From Arachidicoccus soli (lineage in GTDB: Bacteria; Bacteroidota; Bacteroidia; Chitinophagales; Chitinophagaceae): a stretch of DNA of 64,000 nucleotides. Numbering within the stretch: the first letter of the stretch is position 1; each line of letters starts with the position of its first letter. The notes beneath the pieces were generated by a model that saw only the letters and a list, made by a program, of their open reading frames with translations, was not told the DNA's origin and did not search any database. This document shows positions 47,680 to 55,600 of the stretch, in pieces. The translations under genes were made by a program, and so were the position numbers. Location of the stretch: assembly GCF_003600625.1 (NCBI RefSeq), contig NZ_CP032489.1, positions 2,790,001 to 2,854,000 on the forward strand. The letters are read 5' to 3'.

Positions 47680-48951
47680 AAAAAAAATAATGGTTGCATT
47701 ATGATATAGTTGCATATTTGTGTGATGGAATTTGACATGTTTTTACAAGAAATGCTAGGCATAACTAAAGAGTTTGCAGTTGTTCAAGTGGAGAAGATGA
47801 CTTCACCTGAAAAGATCACCAGAATTTATTTAAAATATCAGGCGACTGATTGTGTGGTTGATGGGAAGTACTATCCCATATATGATTACGCACCCGAGCG
47901 GGAATGGCAGCATCTTGGTTGGTTCGAGTATAAGTGTTACCTTATAGCGAAGTTACCTCGTTATAAGGATAAGGAGGGTAAAATAAAGACCTATAAACCT
48001 AATTTCAGCCCTCCGGGTAGAAGCTACACCAACTTTTTCAGAAGTGCCACTATCCAGCTTTTGCAGAAAATAAAGGTGCAGAATAGCGTTGCAGAAATAA
48101 TGAGGACAACACCTTATATTGTAAGAAGTATCATGGAAGATGCGGTAGAACAGGGAATGATTAATCGTGGAGAAGTAATACATTTTAACAATATTAGCAT
48201 TGATGAGAAAGCTTATACCAGAGGTCATCATTATGCAACTATAATAATGGACAGCGACAAAGAGCATATTCTGGATTTGCAGGAAGGCAGAAGGGAAAAA
48301 GATTTGAAAACGCTGTTATATCTACTTTCTGGACAAGAAACCTTACCTGACTTAAATATTGTAAATATGGATATGTGGAAGCCGTATATGAATGTAATTA
48401 AAGAAGTCGCTCCACAGGCAACGATCGTCCATGATAACTTTCATGTGGTGAAAAAGCTAACAGAAGCTATCGATAACACAAGAAAAAAAGAAGTAAAGAA
48501 TTGCGACTTGTTGAAGTTCCAGAAGTTCAACGTCCTGAAGAACAGTGAAAATCGGTCAGATCAACAAAAGAAACTGTTTACTGAGCTTGCGGCTACTAAT
48601 ATAAACACAACAAAGGCTTGGCAGGTTCGTGAAAATTATAAGGTGTTATGGAGTTATATTAATTTGAATAAAGAAACCGCAAAGGATCTTATAAAAACCT
48701 GGATAGATAACTCAAAGACATATGCAATTGAACATGTAAACAAGGCTCTAAACACCATTGAAGCTCATATAGAGGGAATTGCCGCTGCATTAATGACAAG
48801 AACTTCAAGTGGATTACATGAAAATACAAATGGTAGAATCCAATCAATTGTAGCAAGAGCGAGAGGATTTGCTAATTTTGAGAGGTTCAGAATTAACGCA
48901 TTGTTTTATTATGGAAATTTACAATACAACCATTAATTTTTTAGCATACCC
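47672..48951. mobile_element. ISL3-family insertion sequence, complete with 8-bp target duplication
   Basis: Ends GGGTATAGAAAAAAAATAAT... and the complement of ...ATTAATTTTTTAGCATACCC match at 21 of 25 positions. AGCTTTAA is duplicated exactly at 47664-47671 and 48952-48959, the usual ISL3 target length. The element is 1280 bp with one gene. The clean duplication suggests recent insertion. Confidence 0.95.
47725..48936 (+). CDS. ISL3-family transposase
   Basis: A 403-aa protein from the ATG at MEFDMFLQEM; a TTG at 47710 adds five residues. It has the short zinc-free N-terminus found in Bacteroidota ISL3 proteins. The DDE core is NISIDEKAYTRGHHYATIIMDSD (first D), NMDMWKPYMNVIKEVAPQATIVHDNFHVVKKL (second D) and the C-terminal HENTNGRIQSIVARARGFANFERFR (E region). 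The frame is intact, so the element may be mobile. Confidence 0.9.
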   Translation: MEFDMFLQEMLGITKEFAVVQVEKMTSPEKITRIYLKYQATDCVVDGKYYPIYDYAPEREWQHLGWFEYKCYLIAKLPRYKDKEGKIKTYKPNFSPPGRSYTNFFRSATIQLLQKIKVQNSVAEIMRTTPYIVRSIMEDAVEQGMINRGEVIHFNNISIDEKAYTRGHHYATIIMDSDKEHILDLQEGRREKDLKTLLYLLSGQETLPDLNIVNMDMWKPYMNVIKEVAPQATIVHDNFHVVKKLTEAIDNTRKKEVKNCDLLKFQKFNVLKNSENRSDQQKKLFTELAATNINTTKAWQVRENYKVLWSYINLNKETAKDLIKTWIDNSKTYAIEHVNKALNTIEAHIEGIAAALMTRTSSGLHENTNGRIQSIVARARGFANFERFRINALFYYGNLQYNH

Positions 48952-48982
48952 AGCTTTAATTCCCCAATAAAGGAATCTCTCC

Positions 48983-50014
48983 ATGGATAAATTCTCCTAT
49001 AAACATATCTTGAAACTTTCGGACCGGCTTATTTTTATAAGTGCTATTTTCATTGGGACTTTAGCTTCTATTCCTAAATTATTAAGACTACATATTGAAT
49101 TGGGAGAATTACTAATTGACATCTCCATATCAACAGCATTTGCCTTATTCGTCTGGTATTTTAACTTAAACAACCTGCCTAAAAACGGCGTTCGTCATCA
49201 CTTGACAAAACTATTTGGAAAACGTCTAATCAAGAGCCTTATAATTGGACTGTTACTCATGATTATTCTGGTGGCGATACATCAATTATTGTTGCCTAAA
49301 TATCATGTTGCCTCCATGTTATTGATGTATGAGTTTCGCGGATTGATTATCAACCTGACAATTAATCTATTTCTTTTTTTACTTTATCAAAACTATGTTA
49401 CCGGGTCTATTGATGCAGAACTTGAAAAGACCAAGATAGATAATCTGAATGCTCAATTTGAGATATTAAAACAACAAGTCAATCCGCATTTCTTATTCAA
49501 CAGCCTTAATACTTTAAAATCGATGGTTGAAATGCAAGACGAGAAAGCTGCGCATTTTATTGTAATGTTATCAGACTTCTATCGCTTTTCTTTAGAAAGA
49601 AAAGAAAGCAACCTTATCTCTTTTGAAGAAGAATTAAAGACCCTTAAAGCTTACATGTTTTTATTGGAAGCCCGCTTCGAGGACGGCATTCAATTACATA
49701 TTTCAATTGATCAACGGGCCTTAGAATCTCTGTTGCCGCCATTTTGTTTGCAATTACTTATTGAAAACTGTATTAAGCACAATATAATATCGATTGAGCA
49801 GCCATTGCTTATTGAAATTTATAAGGAAAAAGAATTCATTGTCATTCAAAACAACCTACAATTAAAGAGGTCAATTGACAACTCAACAGGCATTGGATTA
49901 GACAATATTACACAACGCTATAAACAAGCTTTCCACAAACAAGTGGAAATAATCAGAACCGAAAAAATATTTAAAGTAAAACTACCTTTGGTATATGCAG
50001 ATAGTGATTATTGA
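48983..50014 (+). CDS. LytS-type sensor histidine kinase
   Basis: A 343-aa protein with four predicted membrane helices in the first 145 residues. A short coiled linker is followed by the His_kinase domain with NPHFLFNSLNTLKSMV (histidine about 168) and a reduced HATPase domain (LPPFCLQLLIENCIKHN, STGIGLDNITQRYK). No extracellular sensor domain is evident. It overlaps the LytTR regulator by 20 bp. Its ATG lies 15 bp after the restored stop of the lipoprotein gene, so kinase, regulator and P460 genes were probably one unit before the IS insertion. Confidence 0.9.
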   Translation: MDKFSYKHILKLSDRLIFISAIFIGTLASIPKLLRLHIELGELLIDISISTAFALFVWYFNLNNLPKNGVRHHLTKLFGKRLIKSLIIGLLLMIILVAIHQLLLPKYHVASMLLMYEFRGLIINLTINLFLFLLYQNYVTGSIDAELEKTKIDNLNAQFEILKQQVNPHFLFNSLNTLKSMVEMQDEKAAHFIVMLSDFYRFSLERKESNLISFEEELKTLKAYMFLLEARFEDGIQLHISIDQRALESLLPPFCLQLLIENCIKHNIISIEQPLLIEIYKEKEFIVIQNNLQLKRSIDNSTGIGLDNITQRYKQAFHKQVEIIRTEKIFKVKLPLVYADSDY

Positions 50015-50750
50015 AGATGAAATAAAAACAGCCAAAGCCTTGGCAAGGCTTATAAATATCGTAGAAAAAGATGCTGAGATTATAGCTACATTACAAAGCG
50101 TTCAATCTGCTATCAGCTATTTTCTTCTGCACAAAGCTCCGGATATTGTCTTCATGGATATACAGCTTTCTGATGGGCTCTGTTTCGATATTTTTGAGGA
50201 GGTCAAAATTGAGTGCCCTATAGTTTTCTGTACGGCTTATGAAGAATATGCTTTACAAGGCTTCAATGCCAATGGGATTGATTATATCTTGAAACCATTT
50301 ACTTTAGAGACATTAAAAAATACTTTTAAAAAAATTCGCCTATTTAGCACCCATTTTCAAGAAGGTAGCATCTCATCTGATGTCACTCAAAAACTCCTGC
50401 CTGTTAAAGATAAAAAAAGCTTTCTTGTCTTTCAGCGAAATAAATATCAGGCAATCCCTATAGAAAAAATAGCTTATTTTTTTATTAAAAATGAACTGCC
50501 TGCTCTTTTTACTTTCTCAGGAGAGGCTTACTTTCTCCAACAATCTTTAAAAGATATATATTCATTGCTTTCGCCGCAGCAGTTTTATCGAATAACGCGT
50601 AAGTATCTCGTCAATTTTGATGCAATAAAAGAAGTAGAGCATTTTTTCTCCCGCAAATTATTGGTGCACTTAAAAGTCCATGTAGCAGAAAGTTTGCTCA
50701 TCAACAAAAATAACACAACCGCATTTTTAGAGTGGATGGATCAACGTTAA
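49995..50750 (+). CDS. LytTR-family response regulator
   Basis: A 251-aa protein. The receiver domain carries IIEDE at the N-terminus, the phospho-acceptor in IVFMDIQLSDG (about 56) and the conserved lysine in YILKPF. The C-terminal LytTR DNA-binding domain spans about 140-245 (FLVFQRNKYQAIPIEKIAYF... YRITRKYLVNFDAI). Start overlap with the kinase implies translational coupling. Targets are unknown, with the adjacent P460 operon a natural candidate. Confidence 0.9.
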   Translation: MQIVIIEDEIKTAKALARLINIVEKDAEIIATLQSVQSAISYFLLHKAPDIVFMDIQLSDGLCFDIFEEVKIECPIVFCTAYEEYALQGFNANGIDYILKPFTLETLKNTFKKIRLFSTHFQEGSISSDVTQKLLPVKDKKSFLVFQRNKYQAIPIEKIAYFFIKNELPALFTFSGEAYFLQQSLKDIYSLLSPQQFYRITRKYLVNFDAIKEVEHFFSRKLLVHLKVHVAESLLINKNNTTAFLEWMDQR

Positions 50751-50851
50751 TAGATTAGGGTCATTTTTAAATCGAAGCAAGCGGAGTGAATATATAACCT
50801 GCTAATTATAAAGAAGGCAATTATATATCAGTTGGGGCAAATGGTTAAAAA

Positions 50852-51034
50852 TTAACCTTCTTCATCGTCTTTAAATGGATATTTTTTTGTGAAAAAATGT
50901 CCATTATTGCATTTAAACTTAGCAACAATTGTATCATCCATTTCTTTAGAAGGCGAGATGAATACACCATAAGCCCCACAGGCTGGACAAGTTGTTTCTT
51001 CATCATCAAAGTTTATCTTGTTTAATTTTTCTTC
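50852..51034 (-). CDS. Small zinc-ribbon reading frame without an evident start
   Basis: An open frame of about 60 codons reads EEKLNKINFDDEETTCPACGAYGVFISPS, then KFKCNNGHFFTKKYP, ending in an acidic tail. CPAC and a later C-N-N-G-H look like a zinc ribbon. No ATG, GTG or TTG starts it. An ATG overlapping the upstream gene's stop (51040-51038) is followed at once by TAA. It may be a decayed gene or use an unusual start. Its place behind the small basic gene suggests a former operon member. Confidence 0.4.
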   Translation of the reverse strand, partial: EEKLNKINFDDEETTCPACGAYGVFISPSKEMDDTIVAKFKCNNGHFFTKKYPFKDDEEG

Positions 51035-51039
51035 TTACA

Positions 51040-51198
51040 TTATTTATGTTTAGTTATTTTCTTTTCTTCTTTCTTTTTTGCTCCCACACCTGTGGTAGAT
51101 ATTTTTACAATATCTTCAAACGAACCTTCGAATTTTACTTTGGGTTCGTATGTTTCGGCGCGCTTTTTAACGGCTTTCTTTTTGATTGGTTTTGACAT
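51040..51198 (-). CDS. Small lysine-rich protein behind the Fic gene
   Basis: A 52-aa protein (MSKPIKKKAVKKRAETYEPK, a middle segment FEGSFEDIVKISTTGVGAKKK, and a basic tail). It is too short for most gene finders but starts 3 bp after the Fic stop and has a sensible composition with basic ends and a conserved-looking acidic centre. Such short proteins often accompany Fic or toxin-like genes in Bacteroidota. Function unknown; an interaction with the Fic protein or nucleic acid is a guess. Confidence 0.6.
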   Translation of the reverse strand: MSKPIKKKAVKKRAETYEPKVKFEGSFEDIVKISTTGVGAKKKEEKKITKHK

Positions 51199-51200
51199 AA

Positions 51201-52574
51201 TTAGAATAATGATTGTTGAACTATACTTTGATTTTTTATTTCAAATTTTTCTAAAGTATTTTTTCCTTTTTTTCTGGCTGTATCTAATTTATTTGTTTTG
51301 ATAAAGCCAATAGTTCTCTTATTAATATTTCTTACTTCTAAATACCCCTTCTCAACAAGTTGTTTTAAATCAATTCGCGCACTTGCATTTGAAATTCCAA
51401 GCCTTGTTTCGACTTCTTTTATAGTCAATAATAAAGTTGGCTCATGAATATACCATTCTAATATTTGCGTTTGTTTATAGTTAATGCCGTCAACTCCCAA
51501 AAGATTTGATATTTGCTTTTTCTCTTCATTCTTTCTTTTAATGTATTCTCTTAGCTCATCAAATGCTAATTTCATAGCCCTAAGATTATATGATAGAAAA
51601 TACGTTAAATCATTATCATCTATTTCAGAGTATTGATACGCTCTTGCATATTGAGCCTTTGACCTTAAAATTAATCTTGAAATAGATAAATATTCAGTAA
51701 GCCAATATTGTTTCTTTAATAGATACCAATAGAAAAGTGCGCGTGCAGTTCTTCCATTTCCATCATTGAATGGGTGAATAAATCCAATCATGAAATGAAT
51801 AACTATTGCTTTTACTAAAGGATGAATAAATAAATCTGGGTCATCTTCATTGAAGAATTTTATTAAATCATTTAATAAAAAGTCAAGCTCTACATAGTCT
51901 GGGGGATGATGCACTATACTTCCATCAGTTGTATCAACAACATTAATATCATTATCCGTTCTTAAAAAGCCTTCTTCATCTTGAGATGATAATGTATTAT
52001 AGGTAACTAATTTATGTAAATAAAACAATTTTTCTTTAGTTAGTATTTCATTTTTCTTTTCAATAATATGTTGAATGGAAATATAATTATTAACTATCAT
52101 CTGCTCGGATTTAGTTTTAGGTTTTACTTTTTTCCTAAGCATTTCCTTTGCTTTTTTTCGTGTAGTTATTGCTCCTTCTATTTGACTTGATGCTATTGCT
52201 TCTTCCATAATGGAACTAATCAAATATCTATTTTTATCTCCATAAGAAACAATTGAAGAAGATTCCAATGAGCCACCTATATTCATATCCAAAAAATGGA
52301 GTAATCCTTGTAAGCGGCTACCAACGTTCCAATAGAAATTATATTTGCCAAAATTTATTTTAAATGGTGTCCCCATTCTTCTTAACTTAACAATAGTCCA
52401 TATATCTTCATGTGATACTCCTTCTGGTAATTCCTGATATTTAACCTTATCCCAATAATAATATTTTTCATCAATCAAATTAAATAAATTAGATAACTCT
52501 TTGCTACTTAATAACTTAATTAGTTTATCTGAATTTAATAAAGTAGGAAGAGGGGCGCGCTCTATTTTTCGCAT
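51201..52574 (-). CDS. Fic-family AMPylase-type protein with C-terminal winged helix
   Basis: A 457-aa protein. The active-site motif HPFNDGNGRTAR lies at 267-278, with the flap region around 205-225. The inhibitory helix motif SSQIEG at 129-134 precedes it, the class II arrangement in which an N-terminal helix blocks ATP. The C-terminal part (LTIKEVETRLGISNASARIDLKQLVEKGYLEV) is a winged HTH. Such proteins transfer AMP to target proteins and may repress their own gene. Repeats in the promoter (52584-52666) would be the operator. The targets are unknown. Confidence 0.9.
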   Translation of the reverse strand: MRKIERAPLPTLLNSDKLIKLLSSKELSNLFNLIDEKYYYWDKVKYQELPEGVSHEDIWTIVKLRRMGTPFKINFGKYNFYWNVGSRLQGLLHFLDMNIGGSLESSSIVSYGDKNRYLISSIMEEAIASSQIEGAITTRKKAKEMLRKKVKPKTKSEQMIVNNYISIQHIIEKKNEILTKEKLFYLHKLVTYNTLSSQDEEGFLRTDNDINVVDTTDGSIVHHPPDYVELDFLLNDLIKFFNEDDPDLFIHPLVKAIVIHFMIGFIHPFNDGNGRTARALFYWYLLKKQYWLTEYLSISRLILRSKAQYARAYQYSEIDDNDLTYFLSYNLRAMKLAFDELREYIKRKNEEKKQISNLLGVDGINYKQTQILEWYIHEPTLLLTIKEVETRLGISNASARIDLKQLVEKGYLEVRNINKRTIGFIKTNKLDTARKKGKNTLEKFEIKNQSIVQQSLF

Positions 52575-52583
52575 AACCTATAA

Positions 52584-52666
52584 TTATCTACAAAATAAAG
52601 AAAATTATAGCTAATAATAATAAAAATATCTACAATTATTTATAAAATGGTAAAAATTATAGATAA
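52584..52666. promoter_or_regulatory. Four-fold operator-like repeat upstream of the Fic gene
   Basis: TTATCTACAAAA (52584-52595) and ATATCTACAATT (52626-52637) lie in one orientation. AAAATTATAGCTAA (52601-52614) and AAATTATAGATAA (52654-52666) lie in the other. The shared core is TATCTAYAAT. The array covers the likely promoter and fits autoregulation by the HTH of the Fic protein. Confidence 0.5.
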
Positions 52667-52715
52667 ATATGTTTATTATTAGGTATTTTAAGGGATAAAT
52701 CTTATCTTTGTGTAA

Positions 52716-53660
52716 CAATTCAAAACAACGAGCCAGTTCAAAAATTTACAACAATTATTAGATTTCTTTAAAGACGAAGAAACCTGCAAGGCGTATTATG
52801 AAAAAGCACGTTGGGGTGAAACTGTTGTTTGCCCTCATTGTGGTAATGATAAAGTGTATCGCACAAACAGAGGTTATAAATGCGCTAATAAAGAATGCTA
52901 CAAAAAGTTTTCGGTTACAGTCGGAACAATATTTGAAAACAGTAAAGTCGCATTAAGAACATGGTTTGCTGCAATGTATTTAGTTTCTACATCAAAGAAA
53001 GGTGTATCGTCTTTGCAATTGGCTGAACAATTAGGCATCACACAAAAAACAGCATGGTTTGTTTTACATCGCATTCGTGAAATGCTAAAGGATAACAACG
53101 ATAGTAAATTAGAGGGAAGCATACAAGTTGATGAAACCTATGTAGGCGGTAAGAATAAAAATCGTCATGCAGATAAGAAGGTAGAAAATTCACAAGGTCG
53201 CGCAGCTATTGATAAAACGCCAGTCGTTGGTTTAATTCAGCAAGACGGAAGTGTAAGAGCTTTTGTTGTAAAAACTACTGATGCAAAAACGTTGCATACT
53301 ATTATGGGGCAAAATGTAAGTGAAGGCAGCACAATTATTACCGATTCTTACAGGTCTTATAATGGTTTAGATAGCAGATATACTCACGTATCTGTAAAGC
53401 ATGAAGGCGGCAAAGGGTATGTTGTAAGAATTGGCGATGTTGCATATCATACACAAAATATAGAAAACTTTTGGTCTATCTTCAAACGTGATATTATTGG
53501 TATCTATCATTTTGTATCTGCAAAACATTTACAACGTTATTGTAGCGAGTTTAATTACAGATACAATAATAGAAAAGATACAGGTGTAGAAAAGTTTAAA
53601 ACGGCTTTGAAAAAAGTTTCATCGGCTCGAATTACTTACAATACTTTAACTGCAAACTAA
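52716..53660 (+). CDS. IS1595-family (ISXO2-like) transposase, start codon apparently missing
   Basis: The frame is open from the codon after a TAA at 52713-52715 to 53660. It begins FKTTSQFKNLQQLLDFFKDEETC, the usual N-terminus of the family except that the expected ATG is TTC (52719). The zinc ribbon CPHC...CANKEC is complete only with these upstream codons. The first standard start in frame, a GTG at 52854, would remove half of it. The DDE core follows: IQVDETYVGG, TIITDSYRSY, HTQNIENFWSIFKRDI, HFVSAKHLQRYCSEFNYRYNNR. A TATCTTTG -7 box lies at 52703-52710, so initiation would be nearly leaderless. The gene may be silent. Confidence 0.8.
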   Translation, partial: QFKTTSQFKNLQQLLDFFKDEETCKAYYEKARWGETVVCPHCGNDKVYRTNRGYKCANKECYKKFSVTVGTIFENSKVALRTWFAAMYLVSTSKKGVSSLQLAEQLGITQKTAWFVLHRIREMLKDNNDSKLEGSIQVDETYVGGKNKNRHADKKVENSQGRAAIDKTPVVGLIQQDGSVRAFVVKTTDAKTLHTIMGQNVSEGSTIITDSYRSYNGLDSRYTHVSVKHEGGKGYVVRIGDVAYHTQNIENFWSIFKRDIIGIYHFVSAKHLQRYCSEFNYRYNNRKDTGVEKFKTALKKVSSARITYNTLTAN

Positions 53661-53692
53661 AATAAGTGGCTGAAATATGCCACTTATTTTTT
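53661..53692 (+). terminator. Terminator of the IS1595-type transposase
   Basis: AATAAGTGGC (53661-53670) pairs with GCCACTTATT (53679-53688) and is followed by a T-run. It starts right after the stop codon. Confidence 0.8.
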
Positions 53693-53788
53693 GATTACAT
53701 TTGTCCCAACTGATATATAGTTGCCATAAAGAAAATTGTTCATTGTCAAGAAAATGAAGCAGAATACTTGAAAATTTGGATATTGAAT

Positions 53789-53894
53789 TCATTTGTCTAG
53801 AAATAAGCGCAGAGCTGGAATTATTTCAGCAGTTTCTCAGAGCATATAATATACCAATTTTATTTAATATTTTCATCGGATTTTATTGATGAGC
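53789..53894. repeat. 106-bp direct repeat, copy 1
   Basis: TCATTTGTCTAGAAATAAGC... through ...TTTTATTGATGAGC. It matches copy 2 (54692-54797) at about 100 of 106 positions without gaps. It includes the near palindrome GCTGGAATTATTTCAGC. It precedes the YoeB-type module. The rest of 53693-54013 holds only the promoter at 53979-54009. Confidence 0.9.
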
Positions 53895-53978
53895 AAGGGT
53901 AATAAATGTTGCCATTTTAATAATTATTAATTTAAATAAATGTACTAAATATTTATTTATTAATAAAACTATAAAGCG

Positions 53979-54009
53979 TTTGTAATTTTTTAAATCATCA
54001 TTATCTTTA
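53979..54009 (+). promoter_or_regulatory. Candidate promoter of the YoeB-type module
   Basis: TTTG (53979-53982) and TATCTTTA (54002-54009, one mismatch to TAnnTTTG) are 19 bp apart. The ATG at 54014 would then be at or near the transcription start, giving a leaderless message. Confidence 0.4.
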
Positions 54010-54013
54010 CACT

Positions 54014-54217
54014 ATGGAAACAACAATAATATTACACCCAAGAACTAAAAAGCAGGTTGAGCTTTTTAGAGACATGGCCGCTGCTTTAAAAATTCCCTTC
54101 AAAGAAAAAGAAGAAAGCACTTACAACCCTGAATTTGTAGCAAAAATTAAGCGGTCGGAAAAAAATTTTTCGGAAGGAAAATTTACTAAAATAAGAACTG
54201 CTGATTTATGGAAGTAG
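54014..54217 (+). CDS. Antitoxin of a YoeB-type module
   Basis: A 67-aa protein (METTIILHPRTKKQVELFRD... FKEKEESTYNPEFVAKIKRSEKNF). The first strand and helix resemble small Bacteroidota antitoxins; the C-terminal half is charged and probably wraps around the toxin. It overlaps the toxin gene by 10 bp, the usual coupling in such pairs. It presumably neutralises the toxin and represses the promoter. Confidence 0.8.
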   Translation: METTIILHPRTKKQVELFRDMAAALKIPFKEKEESTYNPEFVAKIKRSEKNFSEGKFTKIRTADLWK

Positions 54218-54465
54218 CCTATGACGATGAAGCTAAGAATGATTTAAGATTTTGGAAAGATTCGGGCAATATAGCAATTCAAAAGAAGATAAGTAAATTG
54301 ATAAAATCAATTGAACAAAATCCATTTGAAGGAATCGGAAAACCTGAGCAACTCAAACACGACTTAGCCGGTAAATGGTCAAGAAGAATTAATCAAGAAC
54401 ACCGAATTGTTTACCAAATAAGAAAGGAAACAATTTTAATTCATTCTTTACGCGGACATTATTAA
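54208..54465 (+). CDS. Txe/YoeB-type mRNA interferase toxin
   Basis: An 85-aa protein of the RelE/YoeB fold. The C-terminal signature KWSRRINQEHRIVYQI... HSLRGHY contains the conserved R, H and final HY catalytic residues of YoeB. It cuts mRNA on the ribosome when freed from its antitoxin. The length equals that of typical YoeB proteins. The module stands between two 106-bp direct repeats, suggesting acquisition as a unit. Confidence 0.9.
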   Translation: MEVAYDDEAKNDLRFWKDSGNIAIQKKISKLIKSIEQNPFEGIGKPEQLKHDLAGKWSRRINQEHRIVYQIRKETILIHSLRGHY

Positions 54466-54691
54466 GACTATATAAAAAGTAGGCAGCAAACTCAAAACAG
54501 CCTCATTGGCAATAAGAAACCTACATAATTGCCAAAAAAACACACAACCCTCTGTTCATATTTCCGATAATCAGCTAAAGTAAAATCCGCTATCCGCAGA
54601 CCAATAGGAAGCGGAATAAGTGCCGTAGGCTGAAACAAAAAATTAGTTTTGACCCGCAGGATCGCCAATGATTCGTTTCATTATGCCGAAC

Positions 54692-54797
54692 TCATTTGTC
54701 TAGAAATAAGCGCAGAGCTGAAATTATTTCAGCAGCTTCTCAGAGCATATAATATGCCAATTTTATTTAATATTTTCATCAAATTTTATTGATCAGC
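54692..54797. repeat. 106-bp direct repeat, copy 2
   Basis: Copy of 53789-53894 with about six substitutions and no gaps; here GCTGAAATTATTTCAGC (54717-54733) is a perfect palindrome. Start-to-start distance is 903 bp. The surrounding sequence 54466-54904 has no intact gene; a minus-strand frame of about 45 codons near 54510-54640 is unrecognised. Confidence 0.9.
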
Positions 54798-54904
54798 TTA
54801 ATGATATATGTCTTTTCTCCGGTCATTTGATAAGCACCGGCAAACATTTCGTCCTCGTTCATATATGCAGCAGTTATTGAAAAACTTCGATTGGTTATTC
54901 TACA

Positions 54905-55324
54905 TTATAACCATTCTTTTATAAATTCCTCTATGCTATAAACAGGAAGGGAAGCAATTGATGCTTTTTTAAGGCCCTTGTCTCCACTGATAAAGACATC
55001 CATTTGATGATGCAAGGCAGTATAATACTGTAATGCATCCTCAATGTCTGTCATACGGGAATTTAATGCCACTAACATCACATCATGATGTGCATCTATA
55101 ATGACAACTACCGACAATATTTCAAGTAGAACTGTTCTAGCTTTTGAGGCGCCATATGCCTTGGTAAGCCAATAGCCCACTATATGAAGTATTGAAGGAG
55201 TTATGTATGCATTTAGTTTCTGGTCCGCTATTGCATTAAATAATTGTCTGGCTAAGGGATAATTGTCCCGTTTTAAAGTAAAGTCCAGCAATACATTTGC
55301 ATCAATCAATACTTTAGAAGCCAT
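54905..55324 (-). CDS. PIN-domain toxin
   Basis: A 139-aa protein from MASKVLIDANVLLDFTL; the chosen start places the first acidic residue at the N-terminus and overlaps the antitoxin by 11 bp. PIN signatures are LIDANVLLDF (first D), SRMTDIEDALQYY (central E/D pair) and MDVFISGDKGLKKA (C-terminal D). All catalytic acids are present, so RNase activity is expected. It is the second gene of a type II pair. Confidence 0.85.
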   Translation of the reverse strand: MASKVLIDANVLLDFTLKRDNYPLARQLFNAIADQKLNAYITPSILHIVGYWLTKAYGASKARTVLLEILSVVVIIDAHHDVMLVALNSRMTDIEDALQYYTALHHQMDVFISGDKGLKKASIASLPVYSIEEFIKEWL

Positions 55325-55562
55325 ATTTGCCCTTTTTATTTTCGTAAAAGGATTCCTTATTATAACTTTCAGCAACTATACTTGGATCGGGATCGAGTTT
55401 GTCTACCATATCCAGCAAGGTCTTACGTTTGGAATTGGCCTTTATAATCGACTCAAAATAATCCTCTATGAGTTTAGACACACTAATCTGCTTTTTAATT
55501 GCGTACACCTTCACTTTTTCAAGGACATTTTGCTCTATGGTAATATTTAGTCTTGTTTTCAT
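55314..55562 (-). CDS. Antitoxin of the PIN-domain module
   Basis: An 82-aa protein with an N-terminal ribbon-helix-helix-like stretch (TRLNITIEQNVLEKVKVYAIKKQISVSKLIEDYFESI), the pattern of DUF6364-type antitoxins. The C-terminal part (DPDPSIVAESYNKESFYENKKGKYGF) would bind the toxin. Two palindromes directly upstream (55571-55600) are its probable operators. It is first in the operon, overlapping the toxin. Confidence 0.8.
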   Translation of the reverse strand: MKTRLNITIEQNVLEKVKVYAIKKQISVSKLIEDYFESIIKANSKRKTLLDMVDKLDPDPSIVAESYNKESFYENKKGKYGF

Positions 55563-55570
55563 AACACGAA

Positions 55571-55600
55571 TATACGTATAATTTTAAAATATGCGCATAT
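55571..55600. promoter_or_regulatory. Tandem palindromic operators of the PIN module
   Basis: Two perfect palindromes, TATACGTATA (55571-55580) and ATATGCGCATAT (55589-55600), lie 9-38 bp before the antitoxin start. Dimeric ribbon-helix-helix antitoxins bind such sites. Confidence 0.65.

Larger units (their letters stand above)
52692..53707. mobile_element. IS1595-type element, near complete
   Basis: Weak inverted ends GGGATAAAT (52692-52700) and the complement of ATTTGTCCC (53699-53707) agree in 8 of 9 bases. They enclose one transposase frame and a terminator. No target duplication was found, so the borders are approximate. Confidence 0.6.

Noticed and set aside
52692-53715. Target duplication for the IS1595-type element
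   Set aside because: Eight-base flanks at the presumed ends do not match.
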